Origin: JANJTY01 sp038257155
Lineage (GTDB): Bacteria > Pseudomonadota > Gammaproteobacteria > Xanthomonadales > Xanthomonadaceae
NCBI GenBank assembly: GCA_038257155.1
Contig: JBBSJP010000042.1
Location: 1-43,129 of the forward strand
Reading direction: 5' to 3'
DNA: 43,129 bases
A model generated the notes under the pieces. It ran no database searches. It was not told the origin of the DNA and saw nothing but the letters and a program-made list of their open reading frames with translations. The translations under genes and the position numbers were made by a program. Of the stretch, positions 23,414-32,815 are shown piece by piece. Position 1 is the first letter of the stretch. Each line of letters starts with the position of its first letter.

Positions 23414-24973
23414 CTAGTTCAAGGACTGCCTCAGACTTGCCGCCTGCGCGGCAAAGCCACGGTGATTGAAGCGGTGCTCGTCGCGCAGCGTGGCGAACCA
23501 GCGGTCCAGCGGGCCGCGCAGTGCGGCCTCTTCACCGAGTTCGATCGAAAGGGTCTCGACCGCCAGGAAAGCCTGCTCGGCCGCCGCGAAATCGCGGAAC
23601 TTGCCCTCGCCGGCGCGCGTCAGCAGCAGACCACGCAGCTGACGCAATTCGGCCGGCTCGAAGCGGCGGTCTGCCAAGTCCACTTGCAAGGCTTGGACCT
23701 GGGTCAGCAACTCGGCAGCTCGCGTCCGCAGCGCACTGCGGTCACGCAGGGTCGACCGATGCAAGGCATTGCCAGCCTGCTCCAGCGCCGCGCCGCGCTG
23801 TGGACTTAGCGCCTGCCCCACCGCTACCGCCATCACCAGATTGCCGTCGTTGAGTCGTGCCGCGCCGGCCGGCAGGCCACGGTGCAGGGCCAGCGGTGTC
23901 CAGCGCACATCGTCCATCGGGTGGTGACAGGAGTGGCAGTCGAACAGGCCCAACTCCGGAAACAGTCCGTGCCCGTCCAGGCGCGGGCTGCGCAGCAACT
24001 CGATCTGGGCGCGCAGCGAACCAACCAGGCCCTGCGCCCAGACTGCTGCGGTGGTGACTTCACCCTTGCGCTCTACGTAATCGGCGTCAATGACGAAATG
24101 TGCCGGCTGGTTGGCGGTGAACGCCGCCAGTTCGAACGTCAGGCGCGGGTGTCCGGCCGCCATCATGTCGTGACCGGCGAACTTCTCCTCCGTTCCCATA
24201 TGGCAGGACAGGCACAGCCGTGCGCGCTGGGCCGGATCGGGCGTGGGAAACAACCCCTTGGCCCGGTTGTCGGCATGACTGGCGCCGGCTTCGGCATGCG
24301 AACGGATCCACTCGCCGGCGCCACCGTGGCAGGCCTCACAGCCGATGCCGTCGGTGAGCTGGAACTGCTCGCCGCGGCGCTCCGCCGGCACGTTGTCGGC
24401 GTGACAGTCGAGGCAGATCTTGGCCTCGTGCGCTTCGCCGATGCCAAGACGCTGTGCGATGGCCTTCGATGCATCACTGAGCAAGGTGGTGTAGGCGCGC
24501 GAGTGCGGGTCTTCGCGGGTCCAGACGCGGTACTCGTGCTGCATCACATTGGTGCTGTCATCGGCATTGGCGCGGCCGTGGCAGACGCTGCTGGCGCAGG
24601 TCGCAGGGCCGAGGTGTTGCTGGGTGTCGTGGGCTGGCAGCGGCGGTTGGGCGAAGACGCTGGTGGAAACCAGCACGGCAAACGCTACCAGCGGCGCAAA
24701 GCGCCTGGGCTGCCGGTAACGGCGTGAACGGCTCGAAACAAGAGCCAGATCAAGAGCTGCAACGCAGAGGCGCAGAGTACGCAAAGGATCGCAGAGAAAA
24801 GCGAAAGAAAGTGGTGATGCAACAGCCGCAGCTGGTGCAGAGAGCACGGCCGGACCAATGCCTACAAAGCCACTTCTTATCTTCGCTCCTCCCCCGCTTC
24901 GCTCTTCTCTGCGCGTCTCTGCGTTCTTTGCGCCTCTGCGTTGCAGCTCTTGATCCGCCCTTGGCGACGCCAT
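23414..24973 (-). CDS. Secreted pentaheme cytochrome c (c554-like), start altered by a repeat
   Basis: The cytochrome part begins with a hydrophobic export segment (RRFAPLVAFAVLVSTSVFAQ). It carries one CX4CH site (CASSVCH) and four CXXCH sites (CLDCH, CEACH, CLSCH, CHSCH), so five hemes at most. AGHPRLTFEL after the fourth site and a long heme-free helical C terminus fit a c554-like periplasmic electron carrier. The start is uncertain: no ATG, GTG or TTG lies just ahead of the export segment. The nearest ATG in frame (24973) puts about 70 codons of a repeat element in front of it. Either translation begins in the repeat, a rare start codon is used, or the gene has been damaged. It is last in the cytochrome cluster. 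Confidence 0.8.
   Translation of the reverse strand: MASPRADQELQRRGAKNAETRREERSGGGAKIRSGFVGIGPAVLSAPAAAVASPLSFAFLCDPLRTLRLCVAALDLALVSSRSRRYRQPRRFAPLVAFAVLVSTSVFAQPPLPAHDTQQHLGPATCASSVCHGRANADDSTNVMQHEYRVWTREDPHSRAYTTLLSDASKAIAQRLGIGEAHEAKICLDCHADNVPAERRGEQFQLTDGIGCEACHGGAGEWIRSHAEAGASHADNRAKGLFPTPDPAQRARLCLSCHMGTEEKFAGHDMMAAGHPRLTFELAAFTANQPAHFVIDADYVERKGEVTTAAVWAQGLVGSLRAQIELLRSPRLDGHGLFPELGLFDCHSCHHPMDDVRWTPLALHRGLPAGAARLNDGNLVMAVAVGQALSPQRGAALEQAGNALHRSTLRDRSALRTRAAELLTQVQALQVDLADRRFEPAELRQLRGLLLTRAGEGKFRDFAAAEQAFLAVETLSIELGEEAALRGPLDRWFATLRDEHRFNHRGFAAQAASLRQSLN
24748..24955. repeat. MITE-like element with 25-base perfect inverted ends
   Basis: The ends at 24748-24772 (starting GATCAAGAGCTGCAACGCAG) and 24931-24955 are perfect inverted copies. 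Similarity continues inward through blocks such as ACGCAGAG and AGAGCGAA. The 208-base element has no gene of its own and lies inside the 5' part of the pentaheme cytochrome reading frame, which stays open through it on the minus strand. It looks like a non-autonomous element inserted after the cluster formed. Confidence 0.8.
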
Positions 24974-25121
24974 GAGAGCCGGAACCTCGGGGATCTGTCT
25001 CGCGGCATGGTCTGGACACTGCCCTCGAGTGCGATCATTTTTGCAATCGCGCTGCTCGCGCAAGCGACCTAACGAGACGGCGTCTCGAACCACTTTCTCA
25101 ATCCCCACGAGGAGCCTTGGC

Positions 25122-28100
25122 TCAGTCTTTGTTTGGTTTGTCGTCGACATACCAGGGCTCTCCGTTGGCATTCAGGTACAGGCGCTGCATCTCTTCCAGG
25201 TTCAGCGGACGCGAGCCGAGGCGGCCGAAGACCGCCATCTGGCCGCCGGTTTCGTCCACGCCGCGGTCGCGCTCCAGGGCGCGCGACAGCGACAGCGCCG
25301 GGCGCTTGGTCGGGTACGACGCGATCAACTCGGGCTTGGGTTCGGGCGCAAAGCCGTAGAAGTTTGGCTGCGAGTCTGGCGAGGTCATCTGCAGCACTTT
25401 CAGGCCGCCGCTGCCATCGGCGACGTAGGCGATCAAGGAGGCATTGGTGGTCGCGACCACCACATCGCGCGCATCGCTCAGTGCGCCACCCGCGTTGAAA
25501 CGCTGGTATTCGCGCATCGCTTCGGGCTTTTCGACATCGACGATCACCAGTCCATCCGCGCCAGCCGCGACGTAGGCGTAGGTGCGCGCCAGGAACACCC
25601 GCTGCGCGTTCTGCAGCGCGATGGTATTGCCTGGCACCAGACGCGGCGCGGCCGGATTGGTCACGTCGATGGTCTTCAGGCCATCGGCATCGGTGACGAA
25701 CAGGTAGCGGAACTGCAGGGCCGCACTGCGCATGTCGTTCAGCGCCAGCGTAGCTTCAACCTTGGGCGCCATCGGCGTGTCGAGGTTGACGATGACGAGA
25801 CCACGCGGCGTGGAGATATAGGCTCGATAGCCGCCCATCTCGATATGTCGCGCGCCGTTCAACACGCCGTCCGGATTCCAGGTCAGCGCGCGTTCGAGCT
25901 TGTTGTTGCGCGGCTCGCCGTCGGCCAGGGTGTTGATGTCAACCAGGATCAGGCCTTCCTCGGCATCGGTGATCAGGGCGTAGTTGTAGATCGGGTGGAA
26001 AGGCTGCTCCTGATTGCTCACCCGCATCAGCTCGCCTTCGTTGCGCGCCGGATGGATCGGCTGGGTGGTGACCAGGCTGAGACAGGTGGCATTGCGGCTG
26101 GCGATGCGCGAGGTCTGTCCGAGCGGCCCGAAGGGCGCGCTGATGATGCGTTGCGAGACGCCCTTGTTGGCGATCGAGGCGACGTCATACACCCGCAAGC
26201 CTTGCTTGCCGGCGGCCGCGAACAGGTACTCGCCGCGCAGCTGCAGGCAGCCGACATCGCCGGCGCGGTGGCGGTGCCCGGTGGTGAGTTTCTGATCGCG
26301 CGCCTGGTGCTCGGCATACCAGTCGGGATAGGCAACGCTGTGCAGGTAGCTGCCGATCACCGCCTGCGGTTCGTCCCATTCGGTGACCTGCACTGCGGCG
26401 ACTTCGCCGGCGCCGCCGACGTAGGCGTGGAAGCCGACCAGGTCGATGTACTTGGTGCCCAGCATCAGGGTCTGCGCCAGGATCGCGTTGTTGTCGCCTT
26501 CGCGCGCCAGGTGGCAATCGCTGCAGACGCGGGTTTCGGTCTTGCGCTCGGTGTGCGGGTAGTGCGGGTTCATCGCCTGCGAGCTGTAGCCGCTGGCCGC
26601 GACCGGCGGCTGCTGCACGTAGATGCGCTCGCGGTTGGCATTGGTCGATGAAAGCACCAGGGCCGAGGTGGAGCGTACCGGCGCGATCTTGCCGCCCTTG
26701 GCCGGGCTGTGCCGGCCGATCATGAAGACTTCGTCGCGCGCCACCTGCGGGTTGTAGGTCGCGTAGTTGCGCGTCTCGCCGCCTTCGTAGTGATGCCGCT
26801 CGGTCTTCCAGTTGGCTTCGACCGGCAGGTGGCAGCCGCCGCAGCTCGTTGTCCAGCTGGTATGGCAGGCGTAGCACTCCATCTTTTCCGAGCTGTGCGC
26901 GAGATCGGCATCGGCGACTTCCTCGCCCCAGGCCTGCGAGTCGGAATCACTGCCCATCAGCTTGGCACGCGCGGCCTTCTCGTTGTACTCGGGATGCAAG
27001 GGATCGAGCGTGTCCTTGACCAGGGACATTTCCCATTCAAGACCCGGCGTTACCGCGGAGCGCTGGATCAGGGTGTCGCCGATCCATTCAAAGCGGCGCT
27101 TGCCGTCGGGATTGCGGATCAGGCGCAGGTCCTTGCCGCCTTCCTGCGCCGCCGGTCCGGACGTGTAGAGATTGGGATACTTGCGCGCATCGCCATGGCA
27201 GTCGGCGCAGCCGATCTCCACCGCCATTGCCACCTCGCCATGGATGTGGCCGCTGCCGTGGGCGTCCTGCTCGAAATGGCAGTCGACGCAGTGCATGCCC
27301 TTGTCGACGTGGATCGAGGACATGTGCACGGCTTTCTTGAACTTGTCGGGATCGTCATTGGCGACTTGCTCGCCCTCGGCATCGAGCAGGTTGCCCTTGC
27401 GGTCGCGCTTGAACACACCGCGGAAGTTCCAGCCGTGGCCGTGGTAGTCAGCGAACTGGGTATCGGACAGCTTCGGATTTAGCTCGGCAACCTGGTCGAG
27501 GAACTCGCGGTCGCCCCACAGGCCGCGCGTCGCTGCGGATTCGGGATTGCGCTCGAGCACCTCGCGCATCCGCGCATCGTCGGGATATTGCTGCTGCGCC
27601 GGCCACATGTGCTTGGCGTCGGACTCGTAGTCCCACATCGTGTAGCCGAGGAAAGTGTTCATGAACATGTTGGGCTGGTGCATGTGGCAAACCATGCACT
27701 GGCTGGTTGGAATCGCGCGGGTGAACTGGTGCTGCAGCGGATGGCCTTCGACCTCGCGCGGAATCGTGGGATCGGCCGTCTGGCTGGTGCCGGTGTGGCC
27801 GAAGGGCGCATAGGGGCCGGAGTGGCGTGGATCGCGGTCGTTGGCGTACACCACGTGGCAGGAGGCACAGCCGGAATTGCGGTAGTCACCGGGCTGGTCA
27901 TTGGTGCCGGCGAACCACATCTGCGGATCATTGAGGCGGGTCTTGTGCATGTTCAGCACCGGCACCGAGATGCGCGCGCCGGTGCCGGGGCCACGATTGG
28001 ACTGGCGGAAATCAGGCCGGCCGGGTTCCTCCAGACGCTGGATCAGGCCAGTGGAATTGGGCAGGCCGGTCTCGGGAAACAGGCTGATGATGTTGCGCCC

Positions 28101-28862
28101 GCCGCGCTCGAACACGCGGAACACGTCGCCCGGCTTGATCGTCTCGAAGGCCGGCAGCGGCAGCAGCTTGGGCAGGATGCCGCGCGCCAGCATTTCCGGG
28201 GTGGGCTCGACCGGCGCGCTGATGCCCGCGGGTGCACCGTCCGGCGTGTAGTTCTCGCCCAGGATCGACTGTTTGAAGGGCAGGATGCCGTTGTTGTAAG
28301 CCGCCGCGCCCCAGAACATCGCTGCGGTTGCCATCAGGCTGCGCCGCGCGGCGTGGATGGTGTCCTGGTGGCAGGCGCCGCAGGCCTCGTCGACCACGCG
28401 GTAATCGGACGGATTCATGAAGCGCACGAACTCGCGCGACTCGCGATTGAGGAGGGTGTAGGTGCGCTCGGGCAATGCGCTGCGCGGGGTTTTCCATTCA
28501 TCTGGATAGCGCGGCAGGATATGGGCCTGCTCCATCGCCGCCAGATACGCCGCGTCAACACGCAGCGCACCTTCTGGCTTGTGTACGTCCGGCGAACCAC
28601 CGTGGCAATCGACGCAGCCCAACTTGACCGCCGGATTGCGGTGCATGGTGGGTTGGTCGGTCTTGCTGTGGCAGCTGAGGCAGCCTTCGCTCTTGGCCTG
28701 CATTGCCTCGGCGCTTTGCGATTCGGGTGCGGCTGCTGCCATCGTGTAGTCGCGTTCGACTGCTTCGCCGTGGCCACCGGCAGCGAAGGCCAGCGAAGCA
28801 CCCAGCAGCAATCCGATCGTGCTGCAGGTGAGCCAGGTTCGCATCAGGAGGATTCGCCTCAT
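25122..28862 (-). CDS. Decaheme cytochrome c fused to a C-terminal LVIVD beta-propeller
   Basis: The 1246-residue exported protein has a signal peptide (LTCSTIGLLLGASLAFA). Ten CXXCH sites follow: CLSCH (61), CVDCH, CGACH, CASCH, CMVCH, CVDCH, CADCH, CYACH, CGGCH and CSDCH, the last near residue 770. Wide heme-free stretches lie between them, and many free histidines can serve as distal ligands. The last third (about 830-1200) has repeats of the LVIVD type (YVAAGADGLVIVDVEKPEAM, RYLFVTDADGLKTIDVTNPA), which form a beta-propeller. The role is probably periplasmic or cell-surface electron transfer, with the propeller for protein or substrate contact. GAGGA ahead of the ATG supports the start. 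It lies nine bases after the beta-barrel gene. I know of no named protein with this architecture. Confidence 0.88.
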   Translation of the reverse strand: MRRILLMRTWLTCSTIGLLLGASLAFAAGGHGEAVERDYTMAAAAPESQSAEAMQAKSEGCLSCHSKTDQPTMHRNPAVKLGCVDCHGGSPDVHKPEGALRVDAAYLAAMEQAHILPRYPDEWKTPRSALPERTYTLLNRESREFVRFMNPSDYRVVDEACGACHQDTIHAARRSLMATAAMFWGAAAYNNGILPFKQSILGENYTPDGAPAGISAPVEPTPEMLARGILPKLLPLPAFETIKPGDVFRVFERGGRNIISLFPETGLPNSTGLIQRLEEPGRPDFRQSNRGPGTGARISVPVLNMHKTRLNDPQMWFAGTNDQPGDYRNSGCASCHVVYANDRDPRHSGPYAPFGHTGTSQTADPTIPREVEGHPLQHQFTRAIPTSQCMVCHMHQPNMFMNTFLGYTMWDYESDAKHMWPAQQQYPDDARMREVLERNPESAATRGLWGDREFLDQVAELNPKLSDTQFADYHGHGWNFRGVFKRDRKGNLLDAEGEQVANDDPDKFKKAVHMSSIHVDKGMHCVDCHFEQDAHGSGHIHGEVAMAVEIGCADCHGDARKYPNLYTSGPAAQEGGKDLRLIRNPDGKRRFEWIGDTLIQRSAVTPGLEWEMSLVKDTLDPLHPEYNEKAARAKLMGSDSDSQAWGEEVADADLAHSSEKMECYACHTSWTTSCGGCHLPVEANWKTERHHYEGGETRNYATYNPQVARDEVFMIGRHSPAKGGKIAPVRSTSALVLSSTNANRERIYVQQPPVAASGYSSQAMNPHYPHTERKTETRVCSDCHLAREGDNNAILAQTLMLGTKYIDLVGFHAYVGGAGEVAAVQVTEWDEPQAVIGSYLHSVAYPDWYAEHQARDQKLTTGHRHRAGDVGCLQLRGEYLFAAAGKQGLRVYDVASIANKGVSQRIISAPFGPLGQTSRIASRNATCLSLVTTQPIHPARNEGELMRVSNQEQPFHPIYNYALITDAEEGLILVDINTLADGEPRNNKLERALTWNPDGVLNGARHIEMGGYRAYISTPRGLVIVNLDTPMAPKVEATLALNDMRSAALQFRYLFVTDADGLKTIDVTNPAAPRLVPGNTIALQNAQRVFLARTYAYVAAGADGLVIVDVEKPEAMREYQRFNAGGALSDARDVVVATTNASLIAYVADGSGGLKVLQMTSPDSQPNFYGFAPEPKPELIASYPTKRPALSLSRALERDRGVDETGGQMAVFGRLGSRPLNLEEMQRLYLNANGEPWYVDDKPNKD

Positions 28863-28871
28863 CGCTCGTCC

Positions 28872-30731
28872 TCAGTAGGTCAAAATGATGTTGGCCAGCA
28901 GCGAGTGCGGCGCGCCCTGGTCGGGAAACAGGTCGTCGTAGCCCTGGCCCGGAATCAGGGTGGCGTAGGACAGGCGCATGACGATGTTCTGGCTCATGTA
29001 GGGACGCCAGATCAGCGAGGCCGACAGGTCGGTGCCGATGTTGCGCGAGATGTCGGCCTGGTTGCGCGCCACTTCCAGCACTTCGGTGCGATCAAACGCC
29101 AGCTGGTTGGCATTCAAGGAAAGACGCAACTGTGGAATCAGGTCGAAATCGGCACCGACCCCGAGCAGCACGGTGCCGGGATTGGTGAAGTTCGACTGGC
29201 CCTGCTCCTTGCTCGAGCGCAGCGAGTTGAGCACGCCATTGCGACCCGACAGCGACACGCGGCCACCGCCAATCAAAGGCACTGCCTGGCGGATCCAGTA
29301 GCTGGTGTCGGCGCCGGCAAACTGCGGATTCTCGAAGATTGCATCGAAACCAGTCGACTTGCCGTCGAAGGGATCCTTGTCGCCGGACGCGTGCAGGAAG
29401 GACAGCCGGGGCCGGATCCAGCTGTAGTCCATCGAGGCTTCGGCCGCGAGGAAATGTGCGCGGATGTCCGATGGCCGGTCGACGAATACCGCATTCTTTT
29501 CGCGCCCGAAGGCGTAGTAGGCCGTGGCGCTGAGGTTGACGCGGTCGATGTGGCCATCGACGCTGTAGCCCAGGTAGGTGACCTGGTACTTGCGCGGCCG
29601 CTCGGTGCCGATCGAGGCCGGTCGCGCGATGAAGCGGTTGTTGTCGAAAAAGAAGTCTCGGTCCTCGCCGTTGCGATTGTGCGCAATGGTGAACTGCGAC
29701 TGCAGACCGAGCTTGAAGAGGTCCTGCCAGTAGAGATTGGCGACATAAACATCATCGCGGCGCAGACGCTTGCCAAGATCATTGAGGCCGCTGTTGGTGT
29801 CCTTCTCCAGGCGCCGGAACACCGCGAAATTGTATTGGAAGATGTTGTTGTCGCGGGTGCCGAACAGGCGCGCGCCAAGCTGGCTGTCCTGGAACAGGAA
29901 GCCGCGGAAGTCCGCATTGAAAGGCTGGATGCCGATGCGGAAGCTGTCGAAGTCGTATCGATCCGAGACGTTGCGGATGTGGTAATCGAAGAATGCGGCC
30001 TGCAGGCCGAGATGTGTGTCGCGCCGCGTGGTGCCGCGACGCGGATCCGCGTTCAGCGCGAGAATTTCCTCGACGCTGCTGTAGTTGTAGCTGAAAGCCG
30101 GGGTGAGGCGGAATTCGAAGTCAGGCGGCTTGAAGACGGTCGAGCCTTTCAGGTAGACCAACTCCACGAGCATGGTCTGCACCAGCGAGTACTGGTTGGG
30201 GCCACCGAAAATGTCATTACTGCCCGGATCCCCCGTGCTTTGCCCACCCACCGGCGTGGGCACCTGGCGCGACTCGTAGACTGTGTCGGAAATGGCGTTG
30301 ACCGCGAAGAACCAGTCCTCGCCGTGCACCGGCTTGTCACCCTTCAGCACGTTGCGGTTGTACGGGTCGTACCAGCGCTCTTCGTACAAGGCATCGACGA
30401 TTCGCCAACGGTCCGGAATGGCGATGGGATCGTCGAACTCGGCGGTGCCGGGGCGCGGAATATCGCTGTAGCGGCGCGGCACCCGCAGCGCATCACTGGC
30501 GGGATCTGGCACGACCGGATTGCCATCCGGATCAACCGTCGGCACGCAGTCGCGGCCCGGATCGCCGGGGCGGCGACGCTGGCGCTGACGCAGGTCTTCG
30601 TCTTTCGACGGAGGGCAGTCCTCGGTACCAAGGGCGGTTGGCGCCGGGTCGGGCGCAGCCGACAACACCAGGGGCGATGCCATCGACAAGCCGAAGGCGA
30701 TGGCACAGGAGAGCAGGCTGCGCGGCGTCAT
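28872..30731 (-). CDS. Outer-membrane beta-barrel protein of the cytochrome cluster
   Basis: The 619-residue protein has a signal peptide (LLSCAIAFGLSMASPLVLSA), a proline- and charge-rich linker (about 30-75), and then many alternating aromatic strands (FEFRLTPAFSYNYSSVEEIL, VNLSATAYYAFGREKNAVFV) ending in a terminal tyrosine (LLANIILTY), the typical barrel assembly signal. A segment FRGFLFQDSQLGARLFGTRD resembles porins found beside multiheme cytochromes and alginate-export-like barrels. The ATG is two bases after the upstream stop. It probably forms the outer-membrane pore or sheath for the cytochromes. It lacks the N-terminal CXXC of MtrB, so it is not an obvious MtrB relative. Confidence 0.82.
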   Translation of the reverse strand: MTPRSLLSCAIAFGLSMASPLVLSAAPDPAPTALGTEDCPPSKDEDLRQRQRRRPGDPGRDCVPTVDPDGNPVVPDPASDALRVPRRYSDIPRPGTAEFDDPIAIPDRWRIVDALYEERWYDPYNRNVLKGDKPVHGEDWFFAVNAISDTVYESRQVPTPVGGQSTGDPGSNDIFGGPNQYSLVQTMLVELVYLKGSTVFKPPDFEFRLTPAFSYNYSSVEEILALNADPRRGTTRRDTHLGLQAAFFDYHIRNVSDRYDFDSFRIGIQPFNADFRGFLFQDSQLGARLFGTRDNNIFQYNFAVFRRLEKDTNSGLNDLGKRLRRDDVYVANLYWQDLFKLGLQSQFTIAHNRNGEDRDFFFDNNRFIARPASIGTERPRKYQVTYLGYSVDGHIDRVNLSATAYYAFGREKNAVFVDRPSDIRAHFLAAEASMDYSWIRPRLSFLHASGDKDPFDGKSTGFDAIFENPQFAGADTSYWIRQAVPLIGGGRVSLSGRNGVLNSLRSSKEQGQSNFTNPGTVLLGVGADFDLIPQLRLSLNANQLAFDRTEVLEVARNQADISRNIGTDLSASLIWRPYMSQNIVMRLSYATLIPGQGYDDLFPDQGAPHSLLANIILTY

Positions 30732-30733
30732 GA

Positions 30734-32815
30734 TCACAGGCCCGCGCAGACGTTCTGCGCGCTGGAGTCGAGGAAGGGGCTGAAGGGGCATTGCACATAG
30801 CGCAGCCGCACCCCCATCGGGGTCAGCTGATCGGCGCGGCGTGCAGGCGCCGGGTGGCCGATGCTGCCGCCGAGGCGCTCGCCGGCCAGCTGCAGGCCGA
30901 GGAAGCTGATCATGTCGTCCTGGTCGATGCCGTCACCCGACACGCCGATGCCGCCAACCAGGGTCTCGCCACGATAGATCGGCACGCTGCCGGGAAAGAT
31001 CTGCATGCCATTGGCAAGATTGCCGCCGGGTGCCTGCGACAGTCCGCCACCCAGCGCCACCGCCACGCAGTTGGGCGGCGCATCGCTGCTGAACCCGGGC
31101 AGTCCGGCGGTGAAGCCGACGTGCTGGATGATGCCGTTCATCACCAGGTCGAGTTGCAGACCAGTGGAGAACACGCTCCATTCGCCGGCCGGCTTGCTGA
31201 GCGGTCCGTGTGGATTGCCCAGCACCCCGTCCGGGTAGAACGGCCTAGACAGGTTTCCGCCGGCGCGGTCGGTGAAGGCCACGCCATCGGCCAGGGCGGT
31301 GGGGGCGACAAACTGTCGTAACGCGCCAAGATAGTTGCGCACATCGACACTGCGGCGGGGGCTCAGATCAGGGTTCAGGTAAACCGTTGGCTCGCTCAGC
31401 GCAGACAGGAATCCTGCGGCCTGCGGCGACGACAGGAAGGCCGCGGTGCGCGCTTTCTGCAGCGACACATCGGCGCCGAACACCGGCGCATCGCGGCTGC
31501 GCACGATGCCGAGAATGCGACCTTGCGTATCAACCACGGAAATAGTCACCCGTGCCGGCGTCCCCAGCGGGCGACGGATCTGGGCGCGGCTGCGATTGGC
31601 AATCTCCAGCGCGGCGTCGAGCAAGGTTTCGACTTCGGCCTCGCCGAGCGCCGCGATTCCGTCGCTGCCAGGCCTGGGTTCAAAACGCTGTATGCCGTCG
31701 GGATCGATGAACACGAAGGCATCACGCCCAACAAAGGTGCCGGCGTTGGCCGGGCGCAGGCCCGAGTCATGATGACCGAAGGCCGTACCCGACTGCAGCG
31801 TGCCACTGGTGTAGCCCGGCACCGCCAGCAGGCTGCCGTCCGCGGCTCCCAGTGCAGCGAAACTGGCACCGGATACCCCTGAGGCGATCTGATTGCTGCG
31901 CGCATCGGTATAGCGAAAGGTCTTGCCCTCTACCGTGATGCGATCGGCACGGATATCGGCCGGTGGTTCGAACCCAAGGGTCGCGGCCAGCGCAATCAGC
32001 TCATCGGTATCGCTGTCGATATCCGAGATGCGCGGATCGATGCTGTAGCGGCCGTCAGCCATGACGCCCACACCACCGACCAGCACTGCCCCCTTGTAGA
32101 GCGGCAGGCCGCCGGGATCGGCCGACAGACCCAGCGGCGAGCGCTTCGGCCCGGCGTCGGCCCCCACGCCGTTGAACGGGCGCATGAAATCCGAACAGGC
32201 CAACTGGCTGAACTGCACACCGAACAAGGGCCCCGAAGCCTGGTTGATTTCGCCCGGATTGAAGTGCTCCTGCACGATCTGGTTGGCGGTGCGGGTGGTG
32301 AATGCGTTGCCACCGCTCGACAGGTAAGCGCCGGTGACGGCCTTGGCAATCGCCGCCAAGGCATCGCCACCGACCGCAGCAGGCAGCACGATGCCCTCCA
32401 GGCCGCCGTCGATGCCGGGCTGGCCCGTCGCCGTGGTGGACAGCAGCACATCGCGCACCGCGCCCTGCATTCGATACACCGCCAGGATATTGCCGACCCG
32501 GTCGCTGACCGCGATGGTTGCCACCAGGTTCTGTGCGCGCGCCTGGCCTACGGCCTGCGCGATGACCCGACCGACCTCCTCGGCACTCAGGAACTCGGCC
32601 GCGTTCGGTGGCGTCTCGGACGCTGACTGGCACAGCGGGCACGGCTTGGGCGACGAGGAAGGATCATCCAGCAGGGCCGGCTTCAGCAGGTTCTTGGCTG
32701 GCACTTCGTGATCGACCTCAAGCGCGTCCACCTGCAGTGCCGGCAAAGCCAGCGCGCAGTTCGCCGCCAGTCCAACAAGGACGGCGATCAGGCAGCAAGC
32801 GGTACGTGGGGTCAT
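30734..32815 (-). CDS. Secreted protein with two HbpS/GlcG-like domains
   Basis: The 693-residue protein has a signal peptide (CCLIAVLVGLAANCALA) and two copies of the GlcG/HbpS-type domain. The first (about 75-290) shows LVATIAVSDRVGNILAVYRM, TGAYLSSGG, PLYKGAVLVGGVGVMADG; the second (about 390-670) shows ARVTISVVDTQGRILGIVRS, IYRGETLVGGIGVSGDGIDQ. HbpS-type domains bind haem or similar cofactors and can sense redox stress. A CPLC motif (59-62) lies ahead of domain 1. There is no CXXCH, so c-type heme is not attached. Start and stop overlap the upstream gene (ATGA). In this cluster it could store, sense or deliver haem; that is inference. Confidence 0.8.
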   Translation of the reverse strand: MTPRTACCLIAVLVGLAANCALALPALQVDALEVDHEVPAKNLLKPALLDDPSSSPKPCPLCQSASETPPNAAEFLSAEEVGRVIAQAVGQARAQNLVATIAVSDRVGNILAVYRMQGAVRDVLLSTTATGQPGIDGGLEGIVLPAAVGGDALAAIAKAVTGAYLSSGGNAFTTRTANQIVQEHFNPGEINQASGPLFGVQFSQLACSDFMRPFNGVGADAGPKRSPLGLSADPGGLPLYKGAVLVGGVGVMADGRYSIDPRISDIDSDTDELIALAATLGFEPPADIRADRITVEGKTFRYTDARSNQIASGVSGASFAALGAADGSLLAVPGYTSGTLQSGTAFGHHDSGLRPANAGTFVGRDAFVFIDPDGIQRFEPRPGSDGIAALGEAEVETLLDAALEIANRSRAQIRRPLGTPARVTISVVDTQGRILGIVRSRDAPVFGADVSLQKARTAAFLSSPQAAGFLSALSEPTVYLNPDLSPRRSVDVRNYLGALRQFVAPTALADGVAFTDRAGGNLSRPFYPDGVLGNPHGPLSKPAGEWSVFSTGLQLDLVMNGIIQHVGFTAGLPGFSSDAPPNCVAVALGGGLSQAPGGNLANGMQIFPGSVPIYRGETLVGGIGVSGDGIDQDDMISFLGLQLAGERLGGSIGHPAPARRADQLTPMGVRLRYVQCPFSPFLDSSAQNVCAGL

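Noticed and set aside
24974..25171. Further upstream extension of the pentaheme cytochrome frame
   Set aside because: It runs over the intergenic region and into the 3' end of the decaheme gene with no protein-like features.
27588..30800. Very long open frame on the plus strand opposite the decaheme and barrel genes
   Set aside because: It mirrors high-GC codon bias of the real genes on the minus strand, has low-complexity V/G/R/H composition and no domain; the minus-strand genes have signal peptides and heme motifs.
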